Positions 1 through 8,765 of a stretch of DNA of 64,000 nt are shown one piece after another. The DNA comes from Burkholderiaceae bacterium (GTDB lineage: Bacteria; Pseudomonadota; Gammaproteobacteria; Burkholderiales; Burkholderiaceae_E): NCBI GenBank assembly GCA_900299025.1, contig OMIE01000086.1, forward strand, positions 33,828 through 97,827, in the 5' to 3' direction. The notes below the pieces were generated by a model. It did no database searches, was not told where the DNA came from, and saw only the letters and a program-made list of their open reading frames with translations. Position numbers and translations under genes: made by a program. Position 1 is the stretch's first letter. Each line of letters begins with the position of its first letter.

Positions 1-67
1 TCGGGCGTAGCCAGGAAGCTGGCAAAGGCCTAGGGTTTTGAAAACCACGCTCGATCGAAGTAATCAT
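1..67 (-). CDS. pgeF: PgeF/YfiH-type polyphenol oxidase (laccase domain), N-terminal fragment
   Basis: Only the first 22 codons are inside the window; the gene runs off the left edge. The reverse strand reads from an ATG at 67 and contains LPASWLRP, which resembles the start of YfiH/PgeF proteins, where a Trp-Leu-x-Pro-Asp-Trp stretch is common. The ATG lies 4 bases after the stop of rluD, and rluD followed by yfiH on the same strand is a frequent bacterial pair. The family includes multicopper-type polyphenol oxidases and peptidoglycan-editing enzymes. The call rests on a short peptide and on gene order, so it is tentative. Confidence 0.6.
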   Translation of the reverse strand, partial: MITSIERGFQNPRPLPASWLRP

Positions 68-71
68 GGCG

Positions 72-1127
72 TTAAGTCGGAGTGCTCATGGCTTCAAGTC
101 CCTGCGTCGATGGCTTTAGGTCCCAGAGTTTTGCAAGCGCTGACATCGATAGCACCGGAAAGTCAAGGTCCCAGGGGGGGGGGCTGAAAAGCCTTAAGAC
201 ATGTTGGGTTTTGGGATGCGGCAGCTGCAGCATACTCGCGTGAAGTGCCTGTCCGCGCACGATCAAAGGCTCAAAACCCGAAGACTCTGCAAGCAACATA
301 CGGTCGGCAGCAGGACGACCGTAAACGGGATCACCCACCAGCGGAAATCCCTTTGCGGCCAAATGCACCCTAATCTGGTGAGTTCGCCCGGTCTCAAGTT
401 TGCAACTGAGCAAGCTAACCAATTGGCCCGATGCGAGCTCGCGCTTGGCAATGAAACGAATCGCCGTTGTAGCGGTCTTGGCTGAAAGACCATGACAGGC
501 CATTTTCACCCGCGAGACCGGATCTCGACCGATCGGCACATCGATTTGCAAACCGTTGAGTCTGCTGGCGTCGCCATGGACTAAGCCAAGGTACACGCGA
601 TCGGTCAGGCGGGCCGCCACGCATGCTTGTAAGGTCATCAGACTTTCCTCCTCAAGCCCTATCATCAATAAGCCTGAAGTGTCGCGGTCTAAACGATGAA
701 CAATGCCCGCACGAGGAAGCGCTGCAAGTGCAGGACGCCAATGCAAGAGACCATTCATTAAGGTACCGCGCCAATGGCCTGGCGCCGGATGAACGACCAG
801 GCCAGCGGGCTTATCGACCACCATCACCTGCTCGTCTAAGTGAGCAATCGTTAAGTCGATGGGATCTGGGCTAAAGGCATTGGAGGCCTCTAAGGGCTGT
901 GGCCATACCTCAAGGGTTTCGCGTCCTGACAATTTCTGAGCTGGGCTGCAAAGTGCCTCATTGACTCGAACCGCTCCAAGTCTTATCCAGTCCTGTACAC
1001 GGGTGCGCGATACGCTGTGGCCCGCTTGCTTCATACAGTCGGTAAGAAAACGGTCAAGCCGCAGGCCCCTACCTGGTTGGGCGCTCCATTGGAGTGGGCC
1101 TGACGCGTTCGCTACCTCATCTTGCAT
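72..1127 (-). CDS. rluD: 23S rRNA pseudouridine(1911/1915/1917) synthase RluD
   Basis: This enzyme converts uridines in helix 69 of 23S rRNA to pseudouridine. The 351-residue product has an N-terminal S4 RNA-binding region (about residues 20-80) and the RluA/RluD catalytic motif HRLDRDTSG at residues 144-152, with Asp148 as the expected nucleophile. Later motifs GRTHQIRVH and GDPVYG are typical of the family. The ATG at 1127 is divergent from bamD, an arrangement common in Betaproteobacteria. Near the 3' end the coding strand carries ten consecutive C (positions 174-183 on the + strand), encoding part of FSPPPW; a slip there would change the last 40 or so residues, beyond the catalytic domain. 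Confidence 0.93.
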   Translation of the reverse strand: MQDEVANASGPLQWSAQPGRGLRLDRFLTDCMKQAGHSVSRTRVQDWIRLGAVRVNEALCSPAQKLSGRETLEVWPQPLEASNAFSPDPIDLTIAHLDEQVMVVDKPAGLVVHPAPGHWRGTLMNGLLHWRPALAALPRAGIVHRLDRDTSGLLMIGLEEESLMTLQACVAARLTDRVYLGLVHGDASRLNGLQIDVPIGRDPVSRVKMACHGLSAKTATTAIRFIAKRELASGQLVSLLSCKLETGRTHQIRVHLAAKGFPLVGDPVYGRPAADRMLLAESSGFEPLIVRGQALHASMLQLPHPKTQHVLRLFSPPPWDLDFPVLSMSALAKLWDLKPSTQGLEAMSTPT

Positions 1128-1190
1128 CGTGCATCATCCGTATAATCAGATAGCTGATTGTCGCACTCCCAACACCATCCGAGACCAAGC
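1128..1190. promoter_or_regulatory. Divergent rluD/bamD promoter region
   Basis: The 63 bases between the divergent starts contain a perfect TATAAT at 1141-1146 in the bamD direction, about 45 bases before the bamD ATG. No good -35 box sits at 16-18 bases spacing. The inverted repeat AATCAG-ATAG-CTGATT lies at 1144-1159. In the opposite direction a TGATTATAC sequence could serve rluD as an extended -10. Assignment of either promoter is inference. Confidence 0.45.
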
Positions 1191-2015
1191 ATGACTGAAT
1201 CACTGGCGAAACAAAAGCCGCGAGCTGCACTGGCAGCCCTGCTTCTTGGCTTGGGCTTGGCACTTAGTAGCTGCGGTCTAGGCGGCGATGGTCCGGATCC
1301 GACCGCAGGGTGGACCGCAGAAAAACTATATGCCGAGGCGAAGGCTGAACTTTCAGCGGGTAATCTTGCTCAGGCAACCCGATTATTTGGTCGCCTCGAA
1401 TCGCGCTACCCCTTTGGTCGATACGCACAACAAGCGCAACTTGAATTGGCCTACGGCCATTACCGGCTGGGCGAGAAAGAACAAGCGCTATCGACACTAG
1501 AGCGTTTTTCCAAAATGTACCCAAGTAGTCCGGCCATGGACTATGTTTTTTATTTGCGCGGGCTTATTCATTTCAATGATCAACTGGGTTTGCTGGTCAA
1601 GCTTGGTGGCCAAAGCCTCGCCGATCGCGATTTAAAAGCGAGCCGTCAAGCCTATGACGCGTTCCGCGTGGTGCTTGAGCGTTACCCCGAAAGCGCCTAC
1701 GCCGACGACGCAAGGCAGCGCCTACGGTACCTGGTCAATACCATGGCTGAAGGTGAGTTGAGCATTGCCAAGTTTTACTGGATTCGCGGTGCTCATGTGG
1801 CTGCTGCCAATCGCGCCCAACAACTTCTCCAACAGTTTCCAGATACTCCTGCCATCGAAGAAGCGCTGGTTGTCTTGATCCTCGCCAGCCGTGAACTCGG
1901 CCTGACTCAACAGGCCGACGATGCTGAGCGTGTTTTTAAACTTAACTATCCAAATAGCGGCAAGCTCGTGGCAGGACTTAGCAAGTCGAGTCGTTGGTGG
2001 GAGTTCTGGCGGTAA
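1191..2015 (+). CDS. bamD: Outer membrane protein assembly factor BamD (lipoprotein)
   Basis: BamD is an essential lipoprotein of the BAM complex, which folds beta-barrel proteins into the outer membrane. The 274-residue product starts with a lipoprotein signal peptide, a hydrophobic stretch ending in LALSSCGLGG whose Cys is the lipidation site. It is followed by TPR-like helices (YAEAKAELSAGN, RYPFGRYAQQAQLELAYGHYR). The phrases 'MDYVFYLRGL' and 'RYPESAYADDARQRL' are characteristic of BamD. I chose the ATG at 1191 because it places the signal peptide at the very N-terminus; an in-frame TTG at 1158 would add 11 residues in front of it. Length agrees with other proteobacterial BamD. Confidence 0.93.
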   Translation: MTESLAKQKPRAALAALLLGLGLALSSCGLGGDGPDPTAGWTAEKLYAEAKAELSAGNLAQATRLFGRLESRYPFGRYAQQAQLELAYGHYRLGEKEQALSTLERFSKMYPSSPAMDYVFYLRGLIHFNDQLGLLVKLGGQSLADRDLKASRQAYDAFRVVLERYPESAYADDARQRLRYLVNTMAEGELSIAKFYWIRGAHVAAANRAQQLLQQFPDTPAIEEALVVLILASRELGLTQQADDAERVFKLNYPNSGKLVAGLSKSSRWWEFWR

Positions 2016-2071
2016 GGCTTCAGACTTGGTTTAAGGCAAATGCTGGCTGCCGCCGGAACAGTGTTTCCTTT

Positions 2072-2518
2072 CTAGGACAAACTCTGGATGCTGCCCCGCA
2101 CGAGCTTACATGGAAAAGGGCCCGTAAGCTGATTGCCGTCGGCAAATTCTTGCATGGTCGCGAGATGAATTTCATGCCGTGGTCGAAATGGCCTTATCGC
2201 AAAGCCGATTGCTTCGTTGCGCCACCGAACAACACCTTGCGATAGCACATAGGCGCTTGGATGCACCAAATCGCCGCTGTCGGCATCGACAACCCAAATC
2301 AGACCGCGGTGCAACACATATGCTCTCGACAAAGCAGGCACATGTGCCGTTAAGGTGGGCTGCTGGGCCTGCGAACACTGAATCTTAACGCCAGCCGTGG
2401 CGGCCTCACGCGCTTTAGCTTGAAGCGCTTTTTCATCAAGGTCTATGACCGTTGTGGCCTGCGCCAGGCTCGACAAAAAAAGAAAACCAAGGCTGACTAA
2501 TTTAAAGCGACTCATCAT
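2072..2518 (-). CDS. Small secreted protein of unknown function
   Basis: The 148-residue product has a clear Sec signal peptide (MMSRFKLVSLGFLFLSSLAQA, cleavage probably after AQA), followed by a mature domain of about 125 residues with two cysteines (VKIQCSQ and GPFPCKL) that could form a disulfide. I do not recognise the family. It begins directly after the stop of the DinG/YoaA-type helicase and is probably the last gene of that leftward transcript. The two-Cys layout resembles that of the MliC-like protein at 26044, but the sequences are not clearly related. A periplasmic location is inferred from the signal peptide. Confidence 0.7.
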   Translation of the reverse strand: MMSRFKLVSLGFLFLSSLAQATTVIDLDEKALQAKAREAATAGVKIQCSQAQQPTLTAHVPALSRAYVLHRGLIWVVDADSGDLVHPSAYVLSQGVVRWRNEAIGFAIRPFRPRHEIHLATMQEFADGNQLTGPFPCKLVRGSIQSLS

Positions 2519-4573
2519 CTAGCTACCTTTTCTGTTTAATTCCCGATCTGCTCGGCTAGGTGTAGCAACCTGCTGTGGCGTCGGAAGGTTGCCATCAGCG
2601 CTCGTCTTGGTCAAGAACTCCATGGCGTCCATCGCATCACGAATCAACGGAAAGCCCGGCAGGCTTCGCAACAGGGCCTTGCCGTATCCTCGGGTAACGA
2701 GTCGCTCATCACAAACAACCAATAAACCGACATCAGATTCACTTCGAATTAGCCGTCCGGCGCCCTGCTTCAGACTCATCGCCGCCTGCGGAAGTTGCCA
2801 CTGGCCAAACACGTCATCACCTTTAATTTTCGCACGACGAATACGTGCTTTTAAGACAGGATCATCGGGAGGCGCAAAAGGCAACTTGTCGATGATGACG
2901 AGCGAGAGTTGGTCACCGACCACATCGACGCCCTCCCAAAAGCTTGCACTACCAATCAGCACCGGCGCAGCACCCTGTTTGAAACTGTGCAACATCGCAG
3001 CCTTACTCATAGCGCCTTGAATCAACCATTCGATGTGCAAGCCTGTTACCTGGGTTGTTGCCTGCAAACTCAATAGCGCTTGATGAAGCGCTGTTACCAT
3101 TCTTAGACTGGTACATAAAATAAATGCACGCCCCTTGTTGTGCAAAATCAGGGGCCAAATATGCTCGGCCATCAAGCCGGCAAATGCAGGATGGTTAGGA
3201 TCGCCGCAACCGCGAGGCACATAAAGCCTTGCCTGCTGCGCATAGTCAAAGGGACTGTCGATACATAGGGTCTTCGCGTCCTCCAAGCCTAGCCGATGTG
3301 CCACATGCTGAAGATCTCCTGCCACAGCAAGGCTTGCTGAAGTAAAAATCAACGCCTTAGGTCGCTCACCGAGCGCCTGGCTGATCGCCTTCGCTGCGTC
3401 CATAGGTGTTTGATGAAAACTAAGCCCTGTGCGACTGATATCAAGCCATAAAACCTGTTGATCATCGAGCGCTTCACTTTCTGGAGTTTGCGGTTCGCGC
3501 TTAGGCAAAAAATGAGGAAAAAACGCAATCATCTCGGTTAAGCGAGCAAGTAGCAAGCCAAGCTCTTCCCCGCGAACAACCTGCTCCTGTAACAAGACAT
3601 GTAATCGTTCTAAATCTTCAATCAACTGCTCAAGCACGGGCGTGATACGAGCATATCGGGGATGATCGCTAGACCATTCCATCTTGGATGGGCTGTCGGC
3701 TGCCAAGCGTAATTCCCTGAGCGACTGCTCCAACGAATCGCGCCAATGGATCCAATCAGCCGCATCGCTTGCCTCCGCTAATCCAATGCGCAAGAGATCG
3801 CGGGCAAATTCCTGACCCTGCCTAATCGACCATGATCGTCCAAAAAACTGGATCGCCGTCTCTGGCAGTTGATGCGCCTCGTCGACCACAATGCCTTCGA
3901 CCTCGGGAAGTAAATCGGCAATCCCTTCACTTTTGAGCGCCAAGTCTGCACAAAGCAAATGGTGATTGACCACCACTAAGTCGGCCTGATGAGCTCGCTG
4001 CCTAGCCCGCATCACGAAACAACGTCCATAGTCAGCGCACTGACTGCCCAGACAAGTGTCGCGAGTTGCAGTAGCCATGGCCCATACCGGTGATTCGTCA
4101 GGGAGCTCATCGCATTCGCTTCGATCACCCGTGTCACTTCGTGCTGCAAAGGCGCGAATCTTGAGCAAGCATATTGCGTCTTCACGTCTGCTAAAGCGCC
4201 CCTCTCGGAGATGGCGCTCGAGATGGTAATGGCACACGTAATTGCTTCGCCCTTTAAGCTGGCAAACCTGCGCCGAGGCACTCAAGTGATCAAGTAATGC
4301 AGGTAAATCTCGATGGAGCAGCTGGTCTTGTAGGGCCTTCGTGCCGGTTGAAATCAAAAGCTTCTTACCCGACAAAAGCGCTGGAACAAGATAGGCGAAG
4401 GTCTTTCCAACGCCAGTCCCCGCCTCGACAAGTAAGGACTCATGAAGCGCTAGCGCCCGCTCAACCGCCAGCGCCATCTCGAATTGCTGGCTCCTGAAGC
4501 GAAAGCCAGGCTTTCCCACGAGTAATCCCTCCGGGCCAAGGACGGCGGACACCGCGCCGATCGCTTGTGTCAA
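2519..4573 (-). CDS. DinG/YoaA-family ATP-dependent DNA helicase
   Basis: This is an XPD-like superfamily 2 helicase with an iron-sulfur cluster, a family that unwinds D-loops, R-loops and stalled forks during repair. The 684-residue product has a Walker A motif (AGTGVGKT, residues 51-58), a DEAH box (VVDEAHQ), and an inserted set of cysteines (YVCHYH, then CLGSQCADYGRC) that would bind 4Fe-4S. C-terminal motifs include GSASFWEGVDV and QGAGRLIRS. The length falls between E. coli YoaA and DinG, and I cannot decide between them. The start is a TTG; an alternative start slightly downstream is possible. It follows the YdcH-type gene by 9 bases. Confidence 0.88.
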   Translation of the reverse strand: MTQAIGAVSAVLGPEGLLVGKPGFRFRSQQFEMALAVERALALHESLLVEAGTGVGKTFAYLVPALLSGKKLLISTGTKALQDQLLHRDLPALLDHLSASAQVCQLKGRSNYVCHYHLERHLREGRFSRREDAICLLKIRAFAARSDTGDRSECDELPDESPVWAMATATRDTCLGSQCADYGRCFVMRARQRAHQADLVVVNHHLLCADLALKSEGIADLLPEVEGIVVDEAHQLPETAIQFFGRSWSIRQGQEFARDLLRIGLAEASDAADWIHWRDSLEQSLRELRLAADSPSKMEWSSDHPRYARITPVLEQLIEDLERLHVLLQEQVVRGEELGLLLARLTEMIAFFPHFLPKREPQTPESEALDDQQVLWLDISRTGLSFHQTPMDAAKAISQALGERPKALIFTSASLAVAGDLQHVAHRLGLEDAKTLCIDSPFDYAQQARLYVPRGCGDPNHPAFAGLMAEHIWPLILHNKGRAFILCTSLRMVTALHQALLSLQATTQVTGLHIEWLIQGAMSKAAMLHSFKQGAAPVLIGSASFWEGVDVVGDQLSLVIIDKLPFAPPDDPVLKARIRRAKIKGDDVFGQWQLPQAAMSLKQGAGRLIRSESDVGLLVVCDERLVTRGYGKALLRSLPGFPLIRDAMDAMEFLTKTSADGNLPTPQQVATPSRADRELNRKGS

Positions 4574-4582
4574 GTAGCCAGC

Positions 4583-4780
4583 CTATGCGGGAACGTCAGG
4601 CACCAGCATGATCTGGAGCTGGACAATACTGTCTTTGATTTGCAATTTGCGCTTCTTCAGACGTCGCAATTGAAGTTCATCAAAATGAGTTTGCTCGGCA
4701 ATGGCCTCGATCATCGCATCAAGGCCGCGATGTTCGAGCTGAAGTTCCCGGATGCGGTTTGTGATCGTCTCAAAGTCCAT
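4583..4780 (-). CDS. YdcH-family (DUF465) small helical protein
   Basis: A 65-residue, strongly helical and charged protein (ITNRIRELQLEHRGLDAMIE, then DELQLRRLKKRKLQIKDSI) of the DUF465/YdcH type: a helical hairpin with an LKKRKLxIKD segment. In Betaproteobacteria this family is often found beside zapE or helicase genes. No biochemical role is established that I can name. The ATG at 4780 is preferred; a GTG five codons upstream is possible. It overlaps the 3' end of zapE by 11 bases, which suggests translational coupling. Confidence 0.75.
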   Translation of the reverse strand: MDFETITNRIRELQLEHRGLDAMIEAIAEQTHFDELQLRRLKKRKLQIKDSIVQLQIMLVPDVPA

Positions 4781-5909
4781 GCCCGATTTTCGCACTCGGC
4801 TGCTCGGCTGCCAATCCCCCTTGCATCAAAATCCTTCTTGGACGATCGCGGTAGGCTTTGGATTGCATCTCGATAAGGCGCGAAGCTGTCCTGGCAAACT
4901 CGTTGACTAAAGCCCCCTCGCGATACAGCATTTCGGGTTCGTCGGCCGCACTGACGATGAGTTTGACACCCTGGTCATAAAACACATCGATCAGCCACAC
5001 AAAGCGACGCGCCTCAGAGGCCATCGCTGGCGGCATGATGGGCACGTCTTGCAGCAAAACCGTATGGAATTGGGCTGCAATCTCAAGATAATCGATCTGC
5101 GAGCGCGGCGAACCACACAATGCGTCAAAGTTAAGCCATATGACCCCACCTGCTCGTCCATTGCAAGGCAGTTGGCGATGCGCTACCACGAGGTGACACG
5201 CTCGCTGTATAGGCCCGTCAGCCAGGCGTTCAAAGCTTGCCAGCATTTGCGCATCGGCTTGCGCTCCATTGGGGCAAATGTAAGCTGGCAATTGCTCGAG
5301 CGCACGGCGTCTGTAGTCAATGCCCGCATCGAGTTGCATGAGATCAAGGCAGTGTTCAAGCAAGGCAATCGCAGGCAGTATGCGGTCGCGATGCAAGCCA
5401 TTGGGATAAAGCTTCTCGGGTTGGTAGTTGGACGTACAAACAAGTACCAAGCCCTGCGAAAAAACGACCTTTAAAAGACGCTCCAAGATCATGGCGTCAG
5501 CGATATCAGACACGTGGAACTCGTCAAAACACAAGATTTGATATCGTTTTGCAATTTGCAAGCCAACGCTGTCAAGCGGGTTAGCTTGGCCCTTGTGGGC
5601 CTCCAGCTCGCGATGAACCTCTCTCATGAATTCATGAAAATGGAAACGTCCCTTGCGCTCGACATCGAGCGATTCAAAGAACAAATCCATGATGAAGCTT
5701 TTACCTCGACCCACGCCACCCCAAAGCCAGAGGCCCTTGGGCGCTTTTTGCTTCGAAAATAGCCGTGTGAGAAGGCCCGCACGAGATCGTTCGTAGCGCT
5801 CCATATCGATGGCGAGTCGCTGCAAGCGCTCAACGGCCTCGATCTGAACCTGATCTTCGATCAAGTCCCTACGTTCAATCTCCTGGCGATAAGCCTGCAA
5901 TAAATCCAT
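4770..5909 (-). CDS. zapE: Cell division protein ZapE (AFG1-like ATPase)
   Basis: ZapE is a cytoplasmic AAA-type ATPase that affects Z-ring stability during division and is related to mitochondrial AFG1/LACE1. The 379-residue product has Walker A GGVGRGKS (residues 64-71), Walker B LCFDEFHVSD, a sensor segment CTSNYQPEKLYPNGLHR and the family phrase FHFHEFM. Length is typical. It lies 66 bases downstream of lpd on the same strand, so it may be reached by read-through from the sucAB-lpd operon. Confidence 0.92.
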   Translation of the reverse strand: MDLLQAYRQEIERRDLIEDQVQIEAVERLQRLAIDMERYERSRAGLLTRLFSKQKAPKGLWLWGGVGRGKSFIMDLFFESLDVERKGRFHFHEFMREVHRELEAHKGQANPLDSVGLQIAKRYQILCFDEFHVSDIADAMILERLLKVVFSQGLVLVCTSNYQPEKLYPNGLHRDRILPAIALLEHCLDLMQLDAGIDYRRRALEQLPAYICPNGAQADAQMLASFERLADGPIQRACHLVVAHRQLPCNGRAGGVIWLNFDALCGSPRSQIDYLEIAAQFHTVLLQDVPIMPPAMASEARRFVWLIDVFYDQGVKLIVSAADEPEMLYREGALVNEFARTASRLIEMQSKAYRDRPRRILMQGGLAAEQPSAKIGHGL

Positions 5910-5975
5910 CGTGCTGACGTGATCAGGGGCGACCCGCGCTCTACAGCGTCGGCCATCGCCCCCGTGAACCTTATC

Positions 5976-7436
5976 TTAAAGATTTAGCGCACGATTTTCT
6001 GTTGCGGCAAGCGCAGCTTCGCGCATGACCTCAGACAAGGAAGGATGCGGATGACAAACCCTAGCAACATCTTCTGCCGAAGCCTTGAACTCCATGGCCA
6101 GTGCAGCCTCGGCGATTAAATCAGATGCAGCTGCAGCCACAATATGAACACCCAGTATTTCATCGGTGTCCTTATCGCAGATCATTTTCACAAAGCCATC
6201 TGCAGCATCCATTCCTAAAGCACGGCCGTTGGCTGCAAAGGGAAACTGCCCGGTCTTGAAAGCCCTACCTTCTTTTTGGAGCTCTTGCTCGGTACGGCCC
6301 ACCCAGGCGATTTCAGGGCTGGTGTAAATCACCCATGGGATGCACTGGTAATCGATGTGGGGTTTTTGACCGGCCATGATCTCAGCCACCATCACACCCT
6401 CATCTTCTGCCTTATGGGCAAGCATCGGGCCGCGTACCACATCGCCGATCGCATAGATACCTTCGACGCTGGTTGCACAGTGCGCATCGACAGGGATAAA
6501 GCCGCGTTGATCAGTCTCAATACCCACCGACTCAAGCCCAAGACTCTCCGTAAGCGGTTGACGCCCCACCGAAACAATCAAGCGGTCCACCTCGAGGGTT
6601 TTGGCTTCACCCTTGGGATCGCTGTAATGCATGACCACCTGCTTGGCTTTACCTTTACCTTCAATCGCGACGCTGTCGACTTTCGCGCCGAGTTGAATCG
6701 ATAAGCCCTGTTTGGTGAAAAGCTTCCAAGCCTCTTTAGCAACAGCTTGATCGGCAGCGGCAAGAAAGTCCGGGAGCGCTTCAAGAATTGTAACCTCAGC
6801 ACCCAAGCGACGCCAGACCGATCCAAGCTCTAGACCGATCACGCCCGAACCAATAATACCAAGCCGCTTCGGTACGGTTTCGAACTGCAGTGCACCTTCG
6901 TTATCACATATATATTCTTGATCGACCTGTATGCCTGCTAGGTGACGCGCCTTTGACCCTGTAGCGATAATCACCTTACTCGCTTCGACGCGATCCTTCG
7001 CATCACCGTCCTCGGGACCGTTCTCAAACACATCGACCGCAAAGCGATCTGCTTGCCTGCCGACAAATTTGCCATGTCCCTTCAACCAAGTGATCTTGTT
7101 CTTCTTGAACAAATACTCAATACCCTTGGTCATCTTGCCAACGATTTGGTCTTTTCTTCCGAGCATTTTTGAGACATCGATCGAGGCCGATTTGACTGAA
7201 ATCCCATGGACATCTAAATGGGATTGAACCGACTCAAAATGCTCGCTCGAAGCAAGCAAGGCTTTGGAAGGGATGCAACCGACGTTTAGGCAGGTACCAC
7301 CGAGAACGCGATCGCCCTTTGGATTACGCCAGCGCTCAATACACGCCACTTTAAAGCCGAGTTGTGCGGCACGAATTGCTGCAATATAGCCGCCCGGACC
7401 GGCGCCGATAACCAGAACATCAAACTGCTGACTCAT
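5976..7436 (-). CDS. lpdA: Dihydrolipoyl dehydrogenase (E3 of 2-oxoglutarate dehydrogenase)
   Basis: E3 reoxidises the lipoyl groups of E2 with NAD+. The 486-residue flavoprotein has an N-terminal FAD fold (VIGAGPGGYIAA), the redox disulfide in GGTCLNVGCIPSK (Cys49 and Cys54), an NAD-binding GSGVIGLELGSVW and the C-terminal active-site HPHPSLSE. A poly-G ribosome binding site (GGGGG) precedes the ATG. It follows sucB by 17 bases, so it is the dedicated E3 of this complex. Confidence 0.95.
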   Translation of the reverse strand: MSQQFDVLVIGAGPGGYIAAIRAAQLGFKVACIERWRNPKGDRVLGGTCLNVGCIPSKALLASSEHFESVQSHLDVHGISVKSASIDVSKMLGRKDQIVGKMTKGIEYLFKKNKITWLKGHGKFVGRQADRFAVDVFENGPEDGDAKDRVEASKVIIATGSKARHLAGIQVDQEYICDNEGALQFETVPKRLGIIGSGVIGLELGSVWRRLGAEVTILEALPDFLAAADQAVAKEAWKLFTKQGLSIQLGAKVDSVAIEGKGKAKQVVMHYSDPKGEAKTLEVDRLIVSVGRQPLTESLGLESVGIETDQRGFIPVDAHCATSVEGIYAIGDVVRGPMLAHKAEDEGVMVAEIMAGQKPHIDYQCIPWVIYTSPEIAWVGRTEQELQKEGRAFKTGQFPFAANGRALGMDAADGFVKMICDKDTDEILGVHIVAAAASDLIAEAALAMEFKASAEDVARVCHPHPSLSEVMREAALAATENRALNL

Positions 7437-7453
7437 GAGATGCCCCCTTCGAT

Positions 7454-8734
7454 TCAGAGATCAAGCAGCAGTCGCGAGGGATCCTCGAGCGCTTCTTTAA
7501 TCGCAACAAGAAAGAGAACAGCCTCACGCCCATCGATAATCCGGTGATCGTAAGACACGGCAAAGTAATTAATCGGGCGAATCACAACCTGACCGTTTTC
7601 CACAACTGCACGTTCTTTGGTCGCGTGAACACCCAAGATAGCCGACTGCGGCGGATTGATAATAGGCGTCGACAACATCGATCCAAAAACACCACCGTTC
7701 GAAATCGAGAAGGTACCGCCACTAAGTTCTTCAATACCAAGTTTGCCGTCTTGAGCGCGCTTGCCGAAGTCTGCAATCGTCCGCTCAATCTGCGGAAAGC
7801 TTAGCTGATCCGCATTTCGAATCACAGGTACGACAAGGCCACGGGGCGAACCCACAGCAACGCCAACATCAAAATAACCGTGATAAACAATGTCATTACC
7901 GTCGACTGATGCATTAACAACCGGATACTTTCTAAGTCCGTGAACTACTGCCTTTACAAAGAACGACATAAAACCAAGACGTACACCGTACTCTTTTTCG
8001 AATCGATCTGCATACTTCTTGCGCAAATCCATCACCGGCTGCATGTTGACTTCATTAAAAGTTGTCAGGATGGCATTGTTCGCCTGCGATTGCAGCAAAC
8101 GCTCAGCAACCCTCGCCCGCAGCCTTGACATCGGTACCCGCTGCTCAGGACGACCCTCAAGCAAGCCGCTCAAATCCGCTGGTGCAGGCACCGGAGGCAA
8201 ACTAGCCGCTGCCACCTTGTGGGCTGCCGCAGCCGTTACCGCACCCACTGCCTGACCAGCGCCTGATTTAGCGCGATCAACCGCGAGCACATCGCCCTTG
8301 GTGATTCGACCGTCGCGGCCTGTTCCTGTGACATCCGAAGCGCTAAGTTGCTGCTCGGCCATCCACTTGGCCGCAGCCGGCATGGGCACCCCCTGCTTTG
8401 ACCCACTCGCAGCGACGGAGACCGTGGGGCTTTGAACCGCTTGAGCCGTCGCGGGTTGGCTTGCCGCTTGCGGCGCAACTGCTGCTGCCTTTGCATCGGT
8501 ATCGATCATGGCAATGATTTCGCCGGCAACCACGGTATCGCCGTCCTGTTTAAGTACTTGGGACAATACACCTGCATCGGGCGCGGGAAGTTCAAGCACG
8601 ACCTTATCGGTTTCTATATCGATCAAATTCTCATCGCGAGCAACCGCCTCGCCCGGCTTTTTATGCCAATTTAGCAAGGTTGCTTCTGCAACCGATTCAG
8701 AAAGCTGCGGTACTTTTACTTCAATCAAGGCCAT
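7454..8734 (-). CDS. sucB: Dihydrolipoyllysine-residue succinyltransferase (E2 of 2-oxoglutarate dehydrogenase)
   Basis: E2 carries the succinyl group on a swinging lipoyl arm and passes it to CoA. The 426-residue product has a lipoyl domain with Lys44 in [10 protein letters not shown], an Ala/Pro/Gln-rich linker, an E3-binding domain ([24 protein letters not shown]) and a catalytic domain ending in [12 protein letters not shown], whose His and Asp are catalytic. The ATG at 8734 gives the normal [15 protein letters not shown] start and has a GGAG upstream. The frame is open 26 codons further, but that extension would overlap sucA and is not conserved in type. Confidence 0.95.
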   Translation of the reverse strand: MALIEVKVPQLSESVAEATLLNWHKKPGEAVARDENLIDIETDKVVLELPAPDAGVLSQVLKQDGDTVVAGEIIAMIDTDAKAAAVAPQAASQPATAQAVQSPTVSVAASGSKQGVPMPAAAKWMAEQQLSASDVTGTGRDGRITKGDVLAVDRAKSGAGQAVGAVTAAAAHKVAAASLPPVPAPADLSGLLEGRPEQRVPMSRLRARVAERLLQSQANNAILTTFNEVNMQPVMDLRKKYADRFEKEYGVRLGFMSFFVKAVVHGLRKYPVVNASVDGNDIVYHGYFDVGVAVGSPRGLVVPVIRNADQLSFPQIERTIADFGKRAQDGKLGIEELSGGTFSISNGGVFGSMLSTPIINPPQSAILGVHATKERAVVENGQVVIRPINYFAVSYDHRIIDGREAVLFLVAIKEALEDPSRLLLDL

Positions 8735-8765
8735 GAGTAACTCCAGTGACTCAATCAAAAAGAAA

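Noticed and set aside
1158..1190. TTG start for BamD
   Set aside because: It would place 11 polar residues before the lipoprotein signal peptide; the ATG at 1191 gives a normal signal.
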